A stretch of DNA of 64,000 nt from Tsukamurella sp. TY48. GTDB lineage: Bacteria > Actinomycetota > Actinomycetes > Mycobacteriales > Mycobacteriaceae. Location of the stretch: NCBI RefSeq assembly GCF_019656655.1, contig NZ_BPMV01000001.1, positions 2,170,001-2,234,000 on the forward strand. The letters run 5' to 3'. Positions 25,645 through 34,283 of this stretch are shown here, piece after piece. The notes under the pieces were generated by a model. That model had not been told where the DNA came from. It did not search any database and saw only the letters and a list, made by a program, of their open reading frames with translations. Both the position numbers and the translations under genes were made by a program. The stretch's first letter is position 1, and every line of letters starts with the position of its first letter.

Positions 25645-26466
25645 GTGAGTGATCGCAATTCATTCGAGGGCAGCGAAGATGAGACAGCGCCGCTGGACCG
25701 CGAACAGGCCGATTCGGTTCCCGTCGACGACGGGGGCGAGCAAGTTGCCACCCCAGAGGGTTCAAAACCGAAACGCAAGACATGGCTCGCGGTCGGATGT
25801 GCAGCGGCTGCGGTTGTCGTCGTAGTCGGCGGCGGGACGATCTGGTGGTCAACAACCCGTGACAAGGATGAGAAGCCGACGAGTTTCGACCTCGGGCGAA
25901 TCGACTCGGTGGTGTCCAAGCTTCCCGTCGGAACACAGGTAATCAAGGGGCCGAAGAAGACCTTCAGCGCTGATGACGTGCGTGGATTGAATGCGGGCAA
26001 TGACTCGATCAAAGCGCGTCCTTCTGCTTGCCAGGATACGAAGAAGGTCAACACTGACAGGTTGATCGGAGCAACCGCGCAAACGGTATCTGCCTTCGAC
26101 AAGGGCGTGCGCTACATCGTTACCGCTGAGGTGATCCCGAGCAAGAACGGCAAACGTACCCGGCCCGACGGCGCTGCGTGCGCCACTGTGTCCTACGAGT
26201 TTCCTGACGGCGGGGCTTCGATAGCGACTACGCCGCGCGACAAGCCTGAGATCGCCAATGCCGAGGTCGAAGCGACTCGCACGGTTGCGCGTACAGGACA
26301 GAACGAGACTATCGATAGCTACACGTTCGTGGCGTGGGTTGATGACTTCCACGCCGTGGTCGTGCAAGCTGCTTCTGATCCGACGTACAAACCCCAGGCG
26401 AGCCCGATTGATCCGACACTGGCGAAGCAGTTACTGGTCGAGGGCGTCAAGCTCGTCACCGCCTAG
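25645..26466 (+). CDS. Membrane-anchored protein of the nuclease cluster
   Basis: The 273-residue product has an acidic cytoplasmic N-terminus (1-50), one transmembrane helix (AVGCAAAAVVVVVGGGTIWW), and an extracytoplasmic domain of about 190 residues with two cysteines (SACQD and AACATV). It resembles the PknH-type/DUF5642 sensor domain in layout, but I am unsure. The position after the secreted nuclease suggests a partner or immunity-type role. Confidence 0.6.
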   Translation: MSDRNSFEGSEDETAPLDREQADSVPVDDGGEQVATPEGSKPKRKTWLAVGCAAAAVVVVVGGGTIWWSTTRDKDEKPTSFDLGRIDSVVSKLPVGTQVIKGPKKTFSADDVRGLNAGNDSIKARPSACQDTKKVNTDRLIGATAQTVSAFDKGVRYIVTAEVIPSKNGKRTRPDGAACATVSYEFPDGGASIATTPRDKPEIANAEVEATRTVARTGQNETIDSYTFVAWVDDFHAVVVQAASDPTYKPQASPIDPTLAKQLLVEGVKLVTA

Positions 26467-26547
26467 CAGAACGAAGCGTAGGGGTATCCGCCACGGCGAT
26501 ATACCCACTCCCGCGCGTGTTTCCGAAGATTCCAAGGAGAGCGCCCT

Positions 26548-27243
26548 GTGACATACAGTGAGGCCATGCACCCTCTGGTCGACCGACTCGATGCCGCCTT
26601 GGCGGCGAACTACCCGGCTCTGTACGACGTGCTCGCGCCCGGCTCACCGGGTGAGGACATCGATGAGCTAGAACGGGAGTTCGGTATGCCGCTTCCTGAG
26701 GCATACCGTTCGTTTCTTGCCTGGCGTGGACCGAACCCCCCCGGTACGTACCCATGCTCCGGCTACATGATCAAGATTTACGAGTTGACCTCGGCGCGGA
26801 ACGCGCTGGAATCGGTCCAGATGCACCGAGATCTCCGCGAGGAGCCTGGGTGGGTGCAGGCTGCATGGTGGGGCGAGTTTTACCTTCCGCTGATGGCGCA
26901 TGGCGGTCCGGAGCTGGTGATCGACATGGCGGGCGAGGCGCTGCTAGACAGCGGAGGCGGAGAGGACAACCCGTACCCGACGCAGCCAGCGCAGGTGCTT
27001 GAGTTCCACCACGACTCAGAGATGCGGCCGATACATGCGCCGAGCCTTGAGGTGTGGTTGGAGGCGTTCGCGATCACGTGCGAGCGGAAGCTGTTCGGTG
27101 TCAATGTGAATGATTACGGGTCGGGGCGGATCGTGGAGCTTACCGACGAGAACGACGCTTTCGAACACGTGCTCAAGGAACTCGCACCGGGCTTCCCCAC
27201 TGATACGACCGTGCTGCACTTCCCGGACTACTTCGATATGTAG
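26548..27243 (+). CDS. SMI1/KNR4 (SUKH) family protein, probable immunity protein
   Basis: The 231-residue product matches the SUKH-1 pattern: GEDIDELEREFGMPLPEAYRSFLAWRG at residues 33-60, a later YLPLMAHGGPELVIDM, and a VLEFHHDSEM strand. SUKH proteins neutralise nuclease toxins, including HNH types, and the gene lies two positions after the HNH-like protein, giving a coherent toxin-immunity set. GTG 26548 is used because AAGGAG sits 7 bases before it. Confidence 0.75.
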   Translation: MTYSEAMHPLVDRLDAALAANYPALYDVLAPGSPGEDIDELEREFGMPLPEAYRSFLAWRGPNPPGTYPCSGYMIKIYELTSARNALESVQMHRDLREEPGWVQAAWWGEFYLPLMAHGGPELVIDMAGEALLDSGGGEDNPYPTQPAQVLEFHHDSEMRPIHAPSLEVWLEAFAITCERKLFGVNVNDYGSGRIVELTDENDAFEHVLKELAPGFPTDTTVLHFPDYFDM

Positions 27244-27358
27244 CGTCGCGGATTCGCGGTTCTTGGGATTTCCACCGTCAACATGCAAGTCGCTGGTCGA
27301 TGCGCACTATCACCAGCTGTTCCTGTCGGTGCACCCGTCCGCGCTTGGTCGCCAGGTG

Positions 27359-27703
27359 TCACCGGTTTGGCTCCTCGACCTGCCGCCGGATCAGCTCCCC
27401 GGCTTCCGCGAGGTCGACTACGCCGCCATCCCGCAGCGTCCTCCAGTATCGGCGCTGTTCAGCGAAGTAGTCCTCAACCCAGTCGGGCAGGGTGGGCACC
27501 TCGTCATGTTCTTCCTCCACATCAATTGGACGCACCAGCTCCCTGTTCGGTTCCAATCTCACCTGCGATGTCGGTCCATCCGGAGTTGTGCCGCGCGCAA
27601 CGGAGCGGACTTGGTGATCACCTCTGACAAACTCGACGATTCGGTAGGACTCGCCACAGTGTGGCTAGAGTCTGGTGATCGCGGCCGAGTAGCGCGGGTC
27701 CAC
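27359..27703 (-). pseudogene. Hypothetical gene with an in-frame stop
   Basis: A coding-like frame on the - strand reads VDPRYSAAITRL, then a TAG (27665-27667), then HCGESYRIVEFVRGDHQV ... RELVRPIDVEEEHDEV ... VEDYFAEQRRYW ... RRQVEEPNR and stop. A TGG at the TAG position would make one continuous protein, so a nonsense mutation (or sequencing error) is likely. A shorter form could start at GTG 27562. Family unknown. Confidence 0.4.
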
Positions 27704-27723
27704 GCCGAGCCAACGGAGGCGCG

Positions 27724-28557
27724 TTGAAACCGGAAGTAGTGCTCTCTGCGTTCGTACTTCGAGCAAGGAGAGTCCTCGCGCACTCACTCGTCCGAGAGCA
27801 TCGTTCGGAACTGAAGGACTATGCACTCGGCAAGCACACGATCTTGCTCTCCGTGTCCCCCGACGGGGCTGCTACGCCACGAATGAAGCCATCCGATACC
27901 GGCGACGAGGAGCTGTTCGAGTCCTTGGCGAGCCGGATTCGGCCGATCACCCTCGGAAGCGAAGCCGTCAGCTACAGGTCCGTCATGAGGGCCCTCCGAG
28001 CCGGAGTTTCCCCTGAACAGCTCAGCGTCGTATCCGACATGACCCACGATGAGTGGGAAGCCCAGTGGGAACTCGTGGCCGCACGCGACGGGGAGCACCA
28101 AGGCTTCAAAATGATCACCGAGGAAGGCGAACTGACGGACCGCGAGATCGCTTTCGGGTGGTTCTACTGCGACGTGGCGCACGCAGATGACGCCAAGGTG
28201 AAGACACCCGGCGTCGACCTCGCCAACAGGTTTCTCGCTGCACGGGCCCTGTTCTCGCGGATCGTCTTCCTGATTGAGCTGACGTACTACCTCATCCTCC
28301 AGCTTGCCGAGGAGGGGGGCATCGAACTCGATCCGGTGGCGGTCGAGTCGGTGGTCACCGCTGCAGAAGCTCCGCAGCCCCAGTCATTCAAGGTGTACTT
28401 CGGCCCGGTCGGCACCGAGATGCCGGGCAACCTTGACGATCTGCCTGAAGGGTTCACAGAGTTGTCGACGGTTGACGCGCTTCAGCACCTTCGCGGCGAC
28501 GACTTGGACGCCGGGGCGCAGATCATTGCGCGAGTCGAGGATGACCCATCTGACTGA
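27724..28557 (+). CDS. Hypothetical protein
   Basis: The 277-residue product starts at TTG 27724 after a GGAGG site. It is soluble and has a central GFKMITEEGELTDREIAFGWF region, a helical segment (FSRIVFLIELTYYLILQLAEEGG), and an acidic C-terminus. No family recognised. It stands alone between the SUKH gene and a second hypothetical gene. Confidence 0.55.
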   Translation: MKPEVVLSAFVLRARRVLAHSLVREHRSELKDYALGKHTILLSVSPDGAATPRMKPSDTGDEELFESLASRIRPITLGSEAVSYRSVMRALRAGVSPEQLSVVSDMTHDEWEAQWELVAARDGEHQGFKMITEEGELTDREIAFGWFYCDVAHADDAKVKTPGVDLANRFLAARALFSRIVFLIELTYYLILQLAEEGGIELDPVAVESVVTAAEAPQPQSFKVYFGPVGTEMPGNLDDLPEGFTELSTVDALQHLRGDDLDAGAQIIARVEDDPSD

Positions 28558-28657
28558 GATCCAGCACAGTCTTAGCTCCACCAATCTCGTTCGCGCTGTC
28601 GGTCCCCGCGGCGATAGGCTGGTCGGCTTTGCTCCCGGCAGCTCCAGGAGGCCCGCC

Positions 28658-29302
28658 GTGATCACGTTCAAGCTCAAGCTCGGCTTCGGTGTGCGCCACG
28701 ACCCCGCGGTGACCTCGTGGATGGCGCGGGGTGTCGCGCTGGACCTGGGGGACCGACTGCATCTCGAGTTCCGGCTGCGCGCGGACTGGGACCCGAAGTG
28801 GTTCGGGCGCAGCCACGAGCCGGGCGGCATGTCCACCGGCTACACGGGGTGTGTCGGCCCCCTCGCGCTGGAGTTCGACCGGCGGCACCTGACCTACGGC
28901 GAAGCGGTGGGCGCACCGACGTACCTGCGGGACCCCGCGTTCGACTGGGTGATCGACGAGTTCGACCACAGCTTCAACGCGCTGGCCATCGCGAGCCTGA
29001 CGTACCACTGCGACTGGTCCATCTGCGACATCGGTGATGAGCGCCGCACCGAGTTCCAGCAGCTCATCGCGCGACTGGAGGAGCCTACGCCGGAGTACAC
29101 CGACGGGGAGCAGACAATATCCGATGCGGCGGGGGACCTGTTCCCGGAGGTCAAGGTGGGAGAGGCGGTCACGATGCGTCCCTTCACTCCGGCGGAGCAC
29201 GCGGCGCACGAGGCGTGGCAGGTGCGGGTGGCTGAGTGGGAGCACCGGATCGACGAGGCGCGCCGGGACTTCGTTGGCGTCATGCGATACCTCTGGTCCT
29301 GA
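28658..29302 (+). CDS. Hypothetical protein
   Basis: The 214-residue product starts at GTG 28658 with a CCAGGAGG site. It has beta-rich N-terminal sequence (FKLKLGFGV, then VALDLGDRLHLEFRLRADW) and a helical C-terminus (EWEHRIDEARRDFVGVMRYLW). A GTCGGTCCCC copy lies 51 bases before the start and another inside the coding sequence. Function unknown. Confidence 0.55.
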   Translation: MITFKLKLGFGVRHDPAVTSWMARGVALDLGDRLHLEFRLRADWDPKWFGRSHEPGGMSTGYTGCVGPLALEFDRRHLTYGEAVGAPTYLRDPAFDWVIDEFDHSFNALAIASLTYHCDWSICDIGDERRTEFQQLIARLEEPTPEYTDGEQTISDAAGDLFPEVKVGEAVTMRPFTPAEHAAHEAWQVRVAEWEHRIDEARRDFVGVMRYLWS

Positions 29303-29619
29303 GTATCGAAATACCGGAACGTTTCTCGTTTCCGAGTGGTGGTGTAGGAGCCGGCGAAATGTCGGTCCCCCTCGACGCGATGAGGTTCCCGGCGTGTCGC
29401 CCCATGGACCTTCGCGGCGGACCAGGATGGATCACGAGCGGGTTAGGGGCCCGCTCGAACGGCGAGGTCGCAGGGGTGCCTCCCTCGCCGGTGTGTTGGG
29501 AGAGCGACGGTACCCCGTCGCGGGTGGACCGGGTGTGTGCCGGATCCGCCACTGACCCCCGCTCGGTTGCGTGGCCGAGTGGGGGTCTTCACGCATCTTG
29601 AACTGGCACAATCGGAACC
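29303..29619. other. Intergenic region with one 10-mer copy and a terminator
   Basis: No gene is evident. The stretch has GTCGGTCCCC at 29361-29370, a GTGGTGTAGG step near 29338 resembling the TACACCA motif in reverse, and a terminator-like hairpin at 29554-29587. Confidence 0.45.
29554..29587 (+). terminator. Terminator-like hairpin
   Basis: GACCCCC-G-CTCGG pairs with CCGAG-T-GGGGGTC across an 8-base loop, followed by TTC. It lies 33 bases before the small gene at 29620. Confidence 0.6.
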
Positions 29620-29781
29620 ATGTCCGACGACGTGAACAGGGTAGAGGCAAACCTGCTGGCCCGCCCGGACATCCTGCGCCAGATTGAAGCCAGCCGAGTC
29701 GCGGGGCCCGAGAAGACGGGTCGCCCCGCGCGGAGGCCGCACATGGACATCGCTCGGGCGCGTTACGGCGTCCTGGATTGA
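29620..29781 (+). CDS. Small hypothetical protein
   Basis: The 53-residue product has an ATG after a weak GGAAC site, an acidic N-terminus (MSDDVNRVEANLLARPD) and an Arg-rich C-terminus ending ARARYGVLD. No family recognised. Confidence 0.45.
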   Translation: MSDDVNRVEANLLARPDILRQIEASRVAGPEKTGRPARRPHMDIARARYGVLD

Positions 29782-29882
29782 CTGAGCTACCCGATGGCTC
29801 CGGACCTGGCGGCGTCGAGCGCGGCGAGCACGTCCGCGGGCCCGTGGAGCTGGAACACGTCGATCGGGCTACCAGACGCAGG

Positions 29883-29915
29883 AGCCCGCCGCCTCAGCGT
29901 CCGGGGCGGCGGGCT
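29883..29915. terminator. Bidirectional hairpin between the 29620 and mIHF genes
   Basis: AGCCCGCCGCC pairs perfectly with GGCGGCGGGCT across an 11-base loop. It sits between two convergent genes and would end transcription from either side. Confidence 0.7.
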
Positions 29916-29933
29916 TCTGTACCTGCGGGGTTG

Positions 29934-30245
29934 CTACGCGGCGAACCTCTCCAGCAGGTGGGCCCGCTGACGCTCCCCGAGGCCAGCGACACGACGGGTG
30001 TCGGCGATCTCCAGCTCCGTCATGATCTCGGTGGCCTTGACCTTGCCGATCTTCGGCAGGGCCTGCAGCAGCGCAAGGACCTTCAGCTTGCCGACGGCGG
30101 GTTCGTCGGCGCGGTCGAGCACCTCGGCCAAGGTGGTGGTGCCAGCCTTCAGATCGGCCTTGATCGCGGCGCGTGCTGCGCGGACCTCGGCGGCCTTCGC
30201 GAGGGCGTTGGCGCGCTGTTCGGGGGTGAGAGTGGGGAGAGCCAT
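29934..30245 (-). CDS. mihF: Actinobacterial integration host factor (mIHF-type)
   Basis: The 103-residue product closely matches the mIHF pattern: MALPTLTPEQRANALAKAAE, then LLQALPKIGKVKATEIMTELEI, then RVAGLGERQRAHLLERF. The central helix-two-turn-helix holds the DNA-binding residues. mIHF bends DNA and is needed by phage L5-type integrases for attachment-site recombination. A strong AGGAGG site precedes ATG 30245. A copy on a mobile element may serve element excision and integration or nucleoid shaping. Confidence 0.88.
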   Translation of the reverse strand: MALPTLTPEQRANALAKAAEVRAARAAIKADLKAGTTTLAEVLDRADEPAVGKLKVLALLQALPKIGKVKATEIMTELEIADTRRVAGLGERQRAHLLERFAA

Positions 30246-30358
30246 GGTATTCCTCCTGGTGAGCCGGATAATGCTGTCGGAGCGCACGCTAGCGACCTGG
30301 GCCGACAGAAACGGCGCACGGTCGCGAGTCGGTCCCCCTTGGCCACGGCGGAGCCGGG

Positions 30359-31084
30359 TTACCGGCGGTCCAGGAGGAGCACCAGCTCCGCCACGAATCT
30401 CTCCGTTGGCCGCTGACCACCCTTGCCCTGCTCCAAATCGACCTGCTCGCACACCAGAATCTTGCGCGCGGTGTCGAACCCGAAGCCCACTTCCCGTAGC
30501 CGGAGGAGCATCCGATCCTTCACGGGATGGTTGCGACGCTGGTACAGGAGCTTCGGATCCGCAGCCACCGCTTCAACCAGCTCCTTGTGGGCCTTGGTCA
30601 GGCGTGGATCTGGTCCGTCGAAGTAAAGGTCGCGCGCGGCGGGCGAGATCGGGTTTAGCACTGCGCCCATCTGAATCGCGCCCAGGTCTGCGTCGCGACG
30701 GGGCCGCGGGAACATGCCCGTGTCCACCACGTACGCCAGCACGGCGAGGAACTCACAGGTCATGTTGATGATGTCCGCGGGCATCAGCACGTCAGCCTCC
30801 GACAACCGAGGGGGCATCGTCGCCGCGCACCACCGCGGGACCACGTTGGCCTGCGCTGTGGAGAACAGTCCCAACTTCTTCGCGGCCTCGTGGAGCGCCA
30901 GGGCCTCCGCCTCTTCGCGCGCGTTGCGGGTGGAGCCCACCCGACCCACGTGGGTCTCCGCGAGAGCCATGTAGGCGGCAACAGCGGCCGACGGGTCCGC
31001 GTCGAGGACCCGCTGGATCGCGCTCGACGGCAGCGACTGGGGCATGTTGAGGCGGGCGGCGGCTTCGAGGACCTGGGCTTCCAT
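30359..31084 (-). CDS. Hypothetical protein
   Basis: The 241-residue soluble, largely helical product has an N-terminal helical bundle (MEAQVLEAAARLNM...), a Cys-Ala stretch (RWCAATMP), and a C-terminal region (HPVKDRMLLRLREVGFGFDTARKIL) that could be helix-turn-helix-like. No family recognised. It runs in the same direction as the mIHF gene, 113 bases apart, with GTCGGTCCCC (30328-30337) in between. Confidence 0.55.
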   Translation of the reverse strand: MEAQVLEAAARLNMPQSLPSSAIQRVLDADPSAAVAAYMALAETHVGRVGSTRNAREEAEALALHEAAKKLGLFSTAQANVVPRWCAATMPPRLSEADVLMPADIINMTCEFLAVLAYVVDTGMFPRPRRDADLGAIQMGAVLNPISPAARDLYFDGPDPRLTKAHKELVEAVAADPKLLYQRRNHPVKDRMLLRLREVGFGFDTARKILVCEQVDLEQGKGGQRPTERFVAELVLLLDRR

Positions 31085-31320
31085 GACCTCGAATCTAGCG
31101 GCAGGGTGTGACAGGTTTTAGGGGCTGACCTGGGAAATTCGGGGGATCAGGATGGATCAGGCGCAGGTGCCGGCGAGTCGGTCCCCCGATAACGGTGATG
31201 GCGATGAGGCCGCTGGAAACACGCGATACAGACTGCAACCGGAACGACATATGGACTGCGCATAATCCCAGGTCAGTGATCGTAGAGGCGACCGGATCGG
31301 GAAACGACCTGCATCACAAT

Positions 31321-31337
31321 TTTGGGTTTTTCCCAAA
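31321..31337. promoter_or_regulatory. Operator-like inverted repeat before the XRE-ImmA gene
   Basis: TTTGGG-n5-CCCAAA forms a perfect inverted repeat 22 bases before the ATG at 31359. The position and the XRE-type N-terminus of the downstream protein suggest self-regulation. Confidence 0.55.
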
Positions 31338-31358
31338 CTTTGTTTGTACCATAGAGGC

Positions 31359-32432
31359 ATGACGGAATCCATCGGGGAACGTGTTGCTGCCCTGATCCCG
31401 GCCCGGGGCCAGGGCAAGTTGGCGGACGCCATTGGGATGGCACCAGACGCGCTGTCACGTGCGTTGAGTGGGCAACGCAATTTCAGTTCGGGAGAACTAG
31501 CGCGCATCGCTGACCACTACGCCGCTGACCTGCACGAGCTGATTACCGGTGAGCCTGATCCGAACAGGATCGTCATCGCGGCGCGGCACACCTACGACCG
31601 GGATACCCGCGAGCGTTCTGTACCGACAGTCGAGGAGGACCGCAGGATTCTCCAGGACGTTGCACTGGCGTACCACCAGGGGGAGCCGGCCCCCTCGGGC
31701 GCGCTACTCTCGCTGTCCGGCGTCGATGAAGTGAGGGACCGACTCGGCGCGGACTTCGTGCGCCCGTTCGTCGACCGCATTGAAGGCGCGTTGGGTATCG
31801 ACGTGGTGCGTGTCAAGGAGCTCTCGACCGCCTACAGCATGACCAGCGGCCCATATGTGGTCATCGCGATTCCCGCGACTGGCAGTTGGTTCTGGGAGAA
31901 CTGGAGTCTCGCGCATGAGCTGGGCCATCTCGTATACGGGCACCATGCGGGGGCCGGGGTCGTCCCGAAGAAGCACGAGCAGGTTGCCAACGCCTTCGCC
32001 GCTGACTTGCTGATGCCGCGCGAGATGATTCGTGGGTACGACTGGTCCTCGATGACCGAGTCTGATCTCGCGGATCTGGTATGGGAACTGGGCGTCTCTA
32101 CCCAGTCGCTCGCGATCCGGTTGGAGACTCTGTGCATCGCTTCCCCCGCCGCGGAGCGGTGGCGTTATGAGAAGACACAGCGGCTTCTGCACCGGCACTG
32201 GCATCGCAGTGGGAAGTCGGACGAGATCACTGATCGGATGCGCGCAGCGTCGGCACGCCGGTTTCCTCGCGCCCTTGAGGAGGCGCACCAGGACCGTATC
32301 GCCGCAGGGCAGCTCCACAAGGGAACCCTGGCCTGGATGCTCGGGGTCGACGCAGAGGCACTAGAAGTTGATGAGCCGGAGCGCCGTGAGTTGAGCAGTG
32401 ATGATCTTGCTGCTGCACTCGGCATCGCGTAG
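31359..32432 (+). CDS. XRE helix-turn-helix / ImmA-IrrE metallopeptidase
   Basis: The 357-residue protein has an N-terminal XRE domain (GKLADAIGMAPDALSRALSGQRNFS) and a C-terminal ImmA/IrrE protease domain with the zinc motif HELGHLVYGHH and a downstream EQVANAFAADLLMP glutamate. Proteins of this type cleave or inactivate repressors or pair with toxins. A PIN-like gene starts 8 bases after the stop. The ATG at 31359 is after AGAGG. Confidence 0.85.
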   Translation: MTESIGERVAALIPARGQGKLADAIGMAPDALSRALSGQRNFSSGELARIADHYAADLHELITGEPDPNRIVIAARHTYDRDTRERSVPTVEEDRRILQDVALAYHQGEPAPSGALLSLSGVDEVRDRLGADFVRPFVDRIEGALGIDVVRVKELSTAYSMTSGPYVVIAIPATGSWFWENWSLAHELGHLVYGHHAGAGVVPKKHEQVANAFAADLLMPREMIRGYDWSSMTESDLADLVWELGVSTQSLAIRLETLCIASPAAERWRYEKTQRLLHRHWHRSGKSDEITDRMRAASARRFPRALEEAHQDRIAAGQLHKGTLAWMLGVDAEALEVDEPERRELSSDDLAAALGIA

Positions 32433-32440
32433 GCGTCGTC

Positions 32441-32983
32441 TTGATCCTCTTCCCAGACAACACGGTTCTCATCAACTTCGCACACATCGACCGAATGGAT
32501 CTGCTCGCTCAGATCGTCGGGGATCGCGGTAGCTGGTGCCAAACGGTGTCAGAGGAGTGTGACCGGCACTCGGCGCGACACGATTTGCCGCAAATGACCC
32601 AGGCGCACGAGATCTTCGGAGTTCCTCTCGTTCCAGCCGACCGTCGAGAACACGTCACGGTGCAGAGATACCGGGACATGCTGCGTTCCGCGGGACAGGG
32701 CTTGACCCACAACCTGGGCGAGGCAGAGACTCTCGCACTCATCGAGTGTCGTGGTCTTGCGGCGGTGCTGGTCACCGACGATGGCCCGGTTGGTCGACTG
32801 GACCTCGGCGGGACTCCTGCGATTACGGGGACGTGGGGGCTCCTTCGGATGGCTTACCGCATGCAGCTCGTCAGTGACGATGAACTGTGGTCGTATTCCC
32901 GAACGCTCCACCGTGAAGAACGACATACGCCTCCAACGGGTCCGTTCGACCGTGGGAAGTTCAACGAGTGGCTCAGGAGCTGA
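32441..32983 (+). CDS. PIN-like nuclease-fold protein
   Basis: The 180-residue product begins with FPDNTVLINFAHID, which carries the first acidic residue of PIN folds. Later it has GEAETLALIECRG and VLVTDDGPVGRLD with the other acidic positions, then TWGLLRMAYR. PIN toxins cleave RNA. It follows the XRE-ImmA gene directly and fits a toxin role with that protein as antitoxin/protease. Start is TTG 32441; no good ribosome site, so coupling is likely. Confidence 0.65.
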   Translation: MILFPDNTVLINFAHIDRMDLLAQIVGDRGSWCQTVSEECDRHSARHDLPQMTQAHEIFGVPLVPADRREHVTVQRYRDMLRSAGQGLTHNLGEAETLALIECRGLAAVLVTDDGPVGRLDLGGTPAITGTWGLLRMAYRMQLVSDDELWSYSRTLHREERHTPPTGPFDRGKFNEWLRS

Positions 32984-33125
32984 CGCATCGGGCCAGCTGA
33001 AACGCCGCTGGCGTCGTGCTGGTAGCTTGCCGCCGCGGACGCGCCGTGTACCGCTGTCACAGGTTCCCGTTCCAATTCGCGTGGTGTAGCGAAGCAAGGT
33101 CGGTCCCCCTCGATAGGATCCAGGT

Positions 33126-34283
33126 ATGGAGAACGTGACACCGCTCGATGCTGCCCGTCCCAAGGTGTTGGAGTTCTTCGCAGGCATCGGCCTCGCGCGC
33201 CTTGGACTGGAGGCCGCGGGCTTCCGCGTTGCCTGGGCGAACGATTACGAGCCCGACAAGAAGGCGATGTACGACGCGCAGTTCGGCGAGTCCGATGACG
33301 AGCATTTCGCGCTGGGCGACATCACGAAGGTGAAGGTCGATGCCTTGCCCACTGATGCATCGCTGGCCTGGGCATCGTCACCGTGCACCGACCTATCACT
33401 CGCCGGGAACCGCGCCGGATTCGCCGGGGAGCAGTCGGGAACGTTCTGGCAGTTCATCCGGCTGCTCCGGGAACTGGAAGAGAAGCGCCCCGAGACCGTC
33501 GTACTCGAGAACGTGGTTGGCTTGGCGACATCGCACGGAGGCGACGACCTCTCCGCGGCGATCCGCGCCTTCAACGAACTTGGGTACTCGGTCGACGTTC
33601 TCTCGATTGACGCACGGCGATTCGTGCCGCAGTCCCGCCCCCGCCTGTTCCTCGTAGGCGCACAGAACCCGCCCGAGGACGTGGCGGAGCCGAACTCGGA
33701 ACTGCGACCAGACTGGCTCCAGTGGGTCTACGGCGACGAGAGCCTCCGGACACACCGCGCCGCGCTGCCTGCACCGCCCGCTCCGAAGACCGAGGGCCTC
33801 GGTGACGAGATCGAGGACATGCAGCTCGATGACGAGCGCTGGTGGGACGCCAAGCGAACCGAGGCGTTCGTGGCGTCGCTCTCACCCACCCAACTGGAGC
33901 GCGTCGCCGAATTGAAGCGCGGTAAGGGCGTTAAGTACCGCACGGCATACCGGCGCACACGCAAGGGAGTGGCCGTGTGGGAAGTCCGCCCAGACGACAT
34001 CTCCGGGTGCCTGCGTACAGCGCGTGGCGGTTCGTCGAAGCAGGCGGTTGTGCGCCTCGGAAACAAGCGTCTCCAGGTCCGGTGGATGACGCCTCGTGAG
34101 TACGCCCGTCTCATGGGAGCCGGGGACTACGATCTCACCGCCGCTCGGAACAACCAGGCACTGTTCGGCTTCGGAGACGCCGTCGCTGTTCCTGCTGTCT
34201 CGTGGCTCGCAGAGCACTACCTGATGCCGCTGGTCAAGGGCGTATTGTCCGCGGATGTTGAACGAGCACAGGATGCCATCTGA
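33126..34283 (+). CDS. DNA (cytosine-5) methyltransferase
   Basis: The 385-residue Dcm-type enzyme shows motif I (VLEFFAGIGLARLGLEAAGF), the catalytic Pro-Cys loop (ASSPCTDLSLAGNRAGF), motif VI ENV (VVLENVVGL), motif VIII QSRPRLFLVG and a final motif X-like region. It overlaps the restriction gene (TGATG). A GTCGGTCCCC copy lies 18 bases upstream of the ATG. The target site cannot be read directly. Confidence 0.93.
   Translation: MENVTPLDAARPKVLEFFAGIGLARLGLEAAGFRVAWANDYEPDKKAMYDAQFGESDDEHFALGDITKVKVDALPTDASLAWASSPCTDLSLAGNRAGFAGEQSGTFWQFIRLLRELEEKRPETVVLENVVGLATSHGGDDLSAAIRAFNELGYSVDVLSIDARRFVPQSRPRLFLVGAQNPPEDVAEPNSELRPDWLQWVYGDESLRTHRAALPAPPAPKTEGLGDEIEDMQLDDERWWDAKRTEAFVASLSPTQLERVAELKRGKGVKYRTAYRRTRKGVAVWEVRPDDISGCLRTARGGSSKQAVVRLGNKRLQVRWMTPREYARLMGAGDYDLTAARNNQALFGFGDAVAVPAVSWLAEHYLMPLVKGVLSADVERAQDAI

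Larger units (their letters stand above)
7148..33108. repeat. Dispersed 10-mer GTCGGTCCCC, 17 exact copies
   Basis: Start positions on the + strand (GTCGGTCCCC): 8132, 9340, 12010, 19617, 28598, 29361, 30328, 31177, 33099. Start positions of the reverse form (GGGGACCGAC): 7148, 9459, 12711, 15587, 19112, 19457, 19738, 28748. Copies occur in genes and between them, in both orientations to transcription; two are merged with ribosome sites. None is exact in 37,000-64,000. The -1 base is usually T or A. Confidence 0.85.
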
